A stretch of 40,303 bases of DNA, taken from Hyphomicrobiales bacterium. Lineage in GTDB: Bacteria > Pseudomonadota > Alphaproteobacteria > Rhizobiales > Rhizobiaceae. The notes below the pieces were generated by a model. It did no database searches. It was not told the DNA's origin and saw only the letters and a list, made by a program, of their open reading frames with translations. This document shows positions 38,495 through 40,303 of the stretch, in pieces (within the stretch, counting starts at the first letter, position 1; each line of letters starts with the position of its first letter). Both the position numbers and the translations under genes were made by a program. Location: assembly GCA_003963455.1 (NCBI GenBank), contig RXJA01000073.1, forward strand, positions 1-40,303, read 5' to 3'.

Positions 38495-39526
38495 ATGACA
38501 GACAAACTCGTCCTGGTGACCGGCGGCACCGGCTTCATCGCGCAACACTGCATGCTGGCCCTGTTGAACGCGGGCTATCGCGTGCGCACGACCATCCGCT
38601 CTCCTGGCAGGGAAGCCGAGGCGCGCGAGCATCTGAAGGTCGGGGGCGTGGATGCCGGGAACCGCCTCTCCTTCGTCATTGCCGACCTCACCAACGACCG
38701 GGGATGGGCGGAAGCGGCCGCCGGATGCGAATATGTGATGCATGGCGCCTCGCCCACGCCTTCCGGCGACCAGACCCGCGAGGAGGATTGGATCGGGCCG
38801 GCCGTCAACGGCAACCTCAGGGTGCTGAAGGCCGCGCGGGACGCCGGCATCAAACGCGTCGTGCTGACATCAGCCTTCGGCGCGATCGGCGTCGGCCACA
38901 AGCCAGACCACAGGCGGCCCTTCGACGAGACCGACTGGAGCGACCTGACCGGCAATGTCGCGCCCTACCAGAAGTCGAAGACGCTCGCCGAGCGCGCCGC
39001 CTGGGATTTCGTGGCGCGCGAAGGCAACGGGCTGGAATTGGCGGCAGTCAATCCGGTCGCCGTCTACGGGCCGGTGCTGGGGGCGGACTATTCGCATTCG
39101 ATCAGGCTTATCGCCAACATGCTGGAGGGGCAGCCGGGCTGCCTCAATGTCAGTTCCTGCTGCGTTGACGTGCGCGACGTGGCGGACCTGCATCTTCGCG
39201 CCATGACCGATCCGGCCGCCAGGGGCGAGCGATTCCTGGCAACGGTGGGCGAGAGCATGTGGATGGTCGAGGTCGCCGAGTTGCTGCGGCAGCGGCTGGG
39301 CAAGGCCGCCGACAAGGTTTCGACGCAGGTGTGGCCCGACGAGCAGGTGCGCATCGCCGCTGAAACCAACGCGCAGCTCAAGGGCGTGGTGCCGCTGCTC
39401 CACTACGACATGAGCGCGACAGGCAGGAAGGCCGAGCGCCTGCTGGGCTGGACGCCCCGCTCGCGGGAGGAAGCGATCATATCCTGCGCCGAAAGCCTGA
39501 TCCGGCTTGGCCTGCTGCGCGGTTGA
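38495..39526 (+). CDS. NAD(P)-dependent aldehyde/ketone reductase of the extended SDR (DFR-like) type, 343 aa
   Basis: Start MTDKLVLVTGGTGFIAQHCMLALLNAGYRVRTTIR, the extended-SDR cofactor motif GGTGFIA with a basic RTTIR segment that suggests NADPH. The catalytic Tyr/Lys is intact as YQKSK (Tyr158, Lys162), and 'VVLTSAFGAIG' contributes the Ser. 'AVNPVAVYGPVLGADYSHSIRLIANMLEG' and 'CCVDVRDVADLHLRAM' are as in dihydroflavonol reductase/cinnamyl-alcohol-type and bacterial aldehyde reductases. It is probably used on aldehydes or ketones from aromatic or sugar breakdown. It is divergent from the AraC regulator, its likely controller, and no other gene shares its transcript. Confidence 0.92.
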   Translation: MTDKLVLVTGGTGFIAQHCMLALLNAGYRVRTTIRSPGREAEAREHLKVGGVDAGNRLSFVIADLTNDRGWAEAAAGCEYVMHGASPTPSGDQTREEDWIGPAVNGNLRVLKAARDAGIKRVVLTSAFGAIGVGHKPDHRRPFDETDWSDLTGNVAPYQKSKTLAERAAWDFVAREGNGLELAAVNPVAVYGPVLGADYSHSIRLIANMLEGQPGCLNVSSCCVDVRDVADLHLRAMTDPAARGERFLATVGESMWMVEVAELLRQRLGKAADKVSTQVWPDEQVRIAAETNAQLKGVVPLLHYDMSATGRKAERLLGWTPRSREEAIISCAESLIRLGLLRG

Positions 39527-39766
39527 GCTTCCTTGAACGGCGCGCGGGACCGGTGCATGCTTGCCCGTGCGCTTTCGGCGAACCGCCTGGCGCCGCGCCC
39601 CTCGGACGAAACCTGCGGAGCTACCGGGCGATGACGACCATCCATCAATTCGCCGTGTCGGGGGGCTGGAATGGGGCCGGCATGGGCATCGGGAACGGCA
39701 ACCGCGTCGGGCGAATAACAGTTTTGCGGTTTGTGGCGGAGACGGCCAATGACCGATGCCGGCGTC
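39527..39766. other. Gene-free stretch before the molybdenum hydroxylase operon (left part)
   Basis: The whole spacer runs from 39527 to 39961. This left part has open frames in both directions but no ribosome site or recognisable product. I see no clear terminator for the reductase gene. A palindromic repeat and a candidate operator follow to its right. Confidence 0.4.
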
Positions 39767-39820
39767 GCCCCTCATCCGCCCTTCGGGCACCTTCTGCCCG
39801 TATAATGACGGGGAGAAGGA
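39767..39820. repeat. Short palindromic rhizobial intergenic repeat (RIME-like)
   Basis: The sequence begins CCCCTCATCCGCCCTTCGGG and continues to the stem CCTTCTGCCCGT (39790-39801), loop ATAATG, ACGGGGAGAAGG (39808-39819), complementary except for one base. This 'CCCTCATCCG...CACCTTCTCCCCG...CGGGGAGAAGG' pattern is a familiar repeated element between genes of Mesorhizobium and other rhizobia. Only a short form is present here. It may end or stabilise transcripts; I assign the family from memory. Confidence 0.65.
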
Positions 39821-39906
39821 CCTGGCCGCGGCATCCTGGCCCGGCGGCTGGGCGTATCTGGAACAGGGCTCTGGCCCAACCCGGACATGCACGAACGGGA
39901 TGGCCA

Positions 39907-39947
39907 TTATAACCAGACTCTTTATAACGGTCGCTGACATAGCGACC
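39907..39947 (+). promoter_or_regulatory. Candidate operator/promoter of the molybdenum hydroxylase genes
   Basis: A direct repeat TTATAAC occurs at 39907-39913 and 39922-39928, 15 bases apart, and is followed at once by a perfect inverted repeat GGTCGCT-GACAT-AGCGACC (39929-39947). The ATG of the CoxM-like gene is 15 bases farther on, after AAGAGGAGACG. The palindrome could bind a dimeric regulator or form an mRNA stem just before the ribosome site. TTATAAC elements might serve as -10 boxes. Confidence 0.5.
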
Positions 39948-39961
39948 ACCAAGAGGAGACG

Positions 39962-40303
39962 ATGCGTTACATACGTCCGCTTTCAATCGAAGATGCCGTT
40001 GGCGAGCTCGCCAAGGCGGTAGGGCCGGCCGCGATCCTGGCCGGAGGCAGTGATCTTCTCGTCAGGATGAAGGGCGGCTTCGTCGAGCCCGAGCTGATCG
40101 TCGACATCAAGCGCATAGGCGGCCTGAGCGACATCACCGAGACGGCCGACGGCTTCCGCATCGGCGCCGCCGTGCCCTGCGCGGTGCTGGGCGAGAACAA
40201 GGCGCTTCGCAAGGCATGGCCGGGCGTGGTCGAGGCCGCGAACCTGATCGGCTCCAAGCAGGTGCAGGGCCGCTGCACCATCACCGGCAATCTGTGCAAC
40301 GCC
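39962..40303 (+). CDS. FAD-binding subunit of a molybdenum hydroxylase (CoxM / XDH-like), N-terminal 114 aa
   Basis: Start MRYIRPLSIEDAVGELAKAVGPAAILAGGSDLLVRMKGGF, the FAD_binding_5 motif AGGSDLLVRMK of the medium subunit of CO dehydrogenase/xanthine dehydrogenase-type enzymes. Then comes 'ELIVDIKRIGGLSDI..DGFRIGAAVPCAVL', and the window ends in 'LIGSKQVQGRCTITGNLCNA', the conserved FAD-loop TxGGNxxxA-like segment. The gene runs out of the window in frame. The subunit passes electrons from the molybdopterin/iron-sulfur subunits to FAD; these (CoxL- and CoxS-like) would be expected just downstream. The start is set by AGGAG 4-8 bases before the ATG. Confidence 0.9.
   Translation, partial: MRYIRPLSIEDAVGELAKAVGPAAILAGGSDLLVRMKGGFVEPELIVDIKRIGGLSDITETADGFRIGAAVPCAVLGENKALRKAWPGVVEAANLIGSKQVQGRCTITGNLCNA

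Noticed and set aside
1..40303. tRNA or rRNA genes, CRISPR arrays, intact insertion sequences, att sites or phage genes
   Set aside because: No cloverleaf-like segment with TTCGA/CCA features, no regular spaced repeats, no transposase or integrase motifs on either strand were found by eye; a dedicated RNA search was not possible.

Overview
The window is high-GC, tightly packed bacterial DNA that looks like a chromosome segment of a Rhizobiales alphaproteobacterium, most likely Mesorhizobium or a close relative. The evidence is: two BA14K-family proteins, an Omp25/Omp31-type porin, a HisKA_2-type sensor kinase, a DUF1127 protein, a PrsD/PrsE-type secretion system with an exopolysaccharide-type glycanase, an alphaproteobacterial SOS box (GTTC-N7-GTTC) before dinB, and a short palindromic repeat of the kind scattered through rhizobial genomes. 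I saw no rRNA, tRNA, CRISPR array, intact insertion sequence or prophage gene.

Layout. 1-2.2 kb: end of a TadG-like protein, two small hypothetical genes and a cupin, with several strong hairpins. 2.3-9 kb: SOS-controlled dinB, a patatin-like lipase, a decayed fragment of a sensor-kinase PAS domain, an outer-membrane beta-barrel protein, an SDR with an unusual active site, a small membrane protein, an SRPBCC protein and a P5C-reductase-like gene. 9-13.7 kb: a three-gene operon coding for an RTX/GH16 glycanase and its type I secretion ABC transporter and adaptor. 13.7-17.1 kb (minus strand): DUF305 protein, YVTN beta-propeller, ECF sigma factor and anti-sigma factor, with a good ECF-type promoter before the first gene. 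17.3-18.4 kb: coupled OsmC and VIT/CCC1 genes. 18.5-22.1 kb: two BA14K paralogues on either side of a HisKA_2 kinase, a possible 23-residue membrane microprotein and a small secreted protein.

22.4-26.5 kb: a complete polyamine-type ABC importer (two permeases, a Tat-exported binding protein, an ATPase). 26.6-27.7 kb: DUF1127 and a second OsmC protein. 27.7-30.7 kb: a tightly coupled FMO-like monooxygenase, a geranylgeranyl-reductase-like flavoprotein and a MaoC hydratase, converging on a regulator that fuses a SARP-type DNA-binding/BTAD half to an intact alpha/beta-hydrolase. 32.4-33.0 kb: two small hypothetical genes. 33.2-36.8 kb: a DAO-family oxidase, a GSA-aminomutase-like aminotransferase and a GlxA-type regulator, probably one amine or amino-acid catabolic cassette. 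36.9-39.5 kb: a VanZ-like membrane protein and an AraC regulator divergent from an NAD(P)-dependent aldehyde/ketone reductase. The window ends inside the FAD subunit of a molybdenum hydroxylase (CoxM-like).

The most interesting units are the SARP-hydrolase fusion facing the flavoprotein/MaoC operon, the ECF operon with a Met/His-rich DUF305 protein, the RTX-glycanase with N-terminal repeats, and the kinase relic at 5.1-5.3 kb, which aligns in register with the intact kinase at 19.5 kb. All functions are read from motifs and gene order; no search was run.
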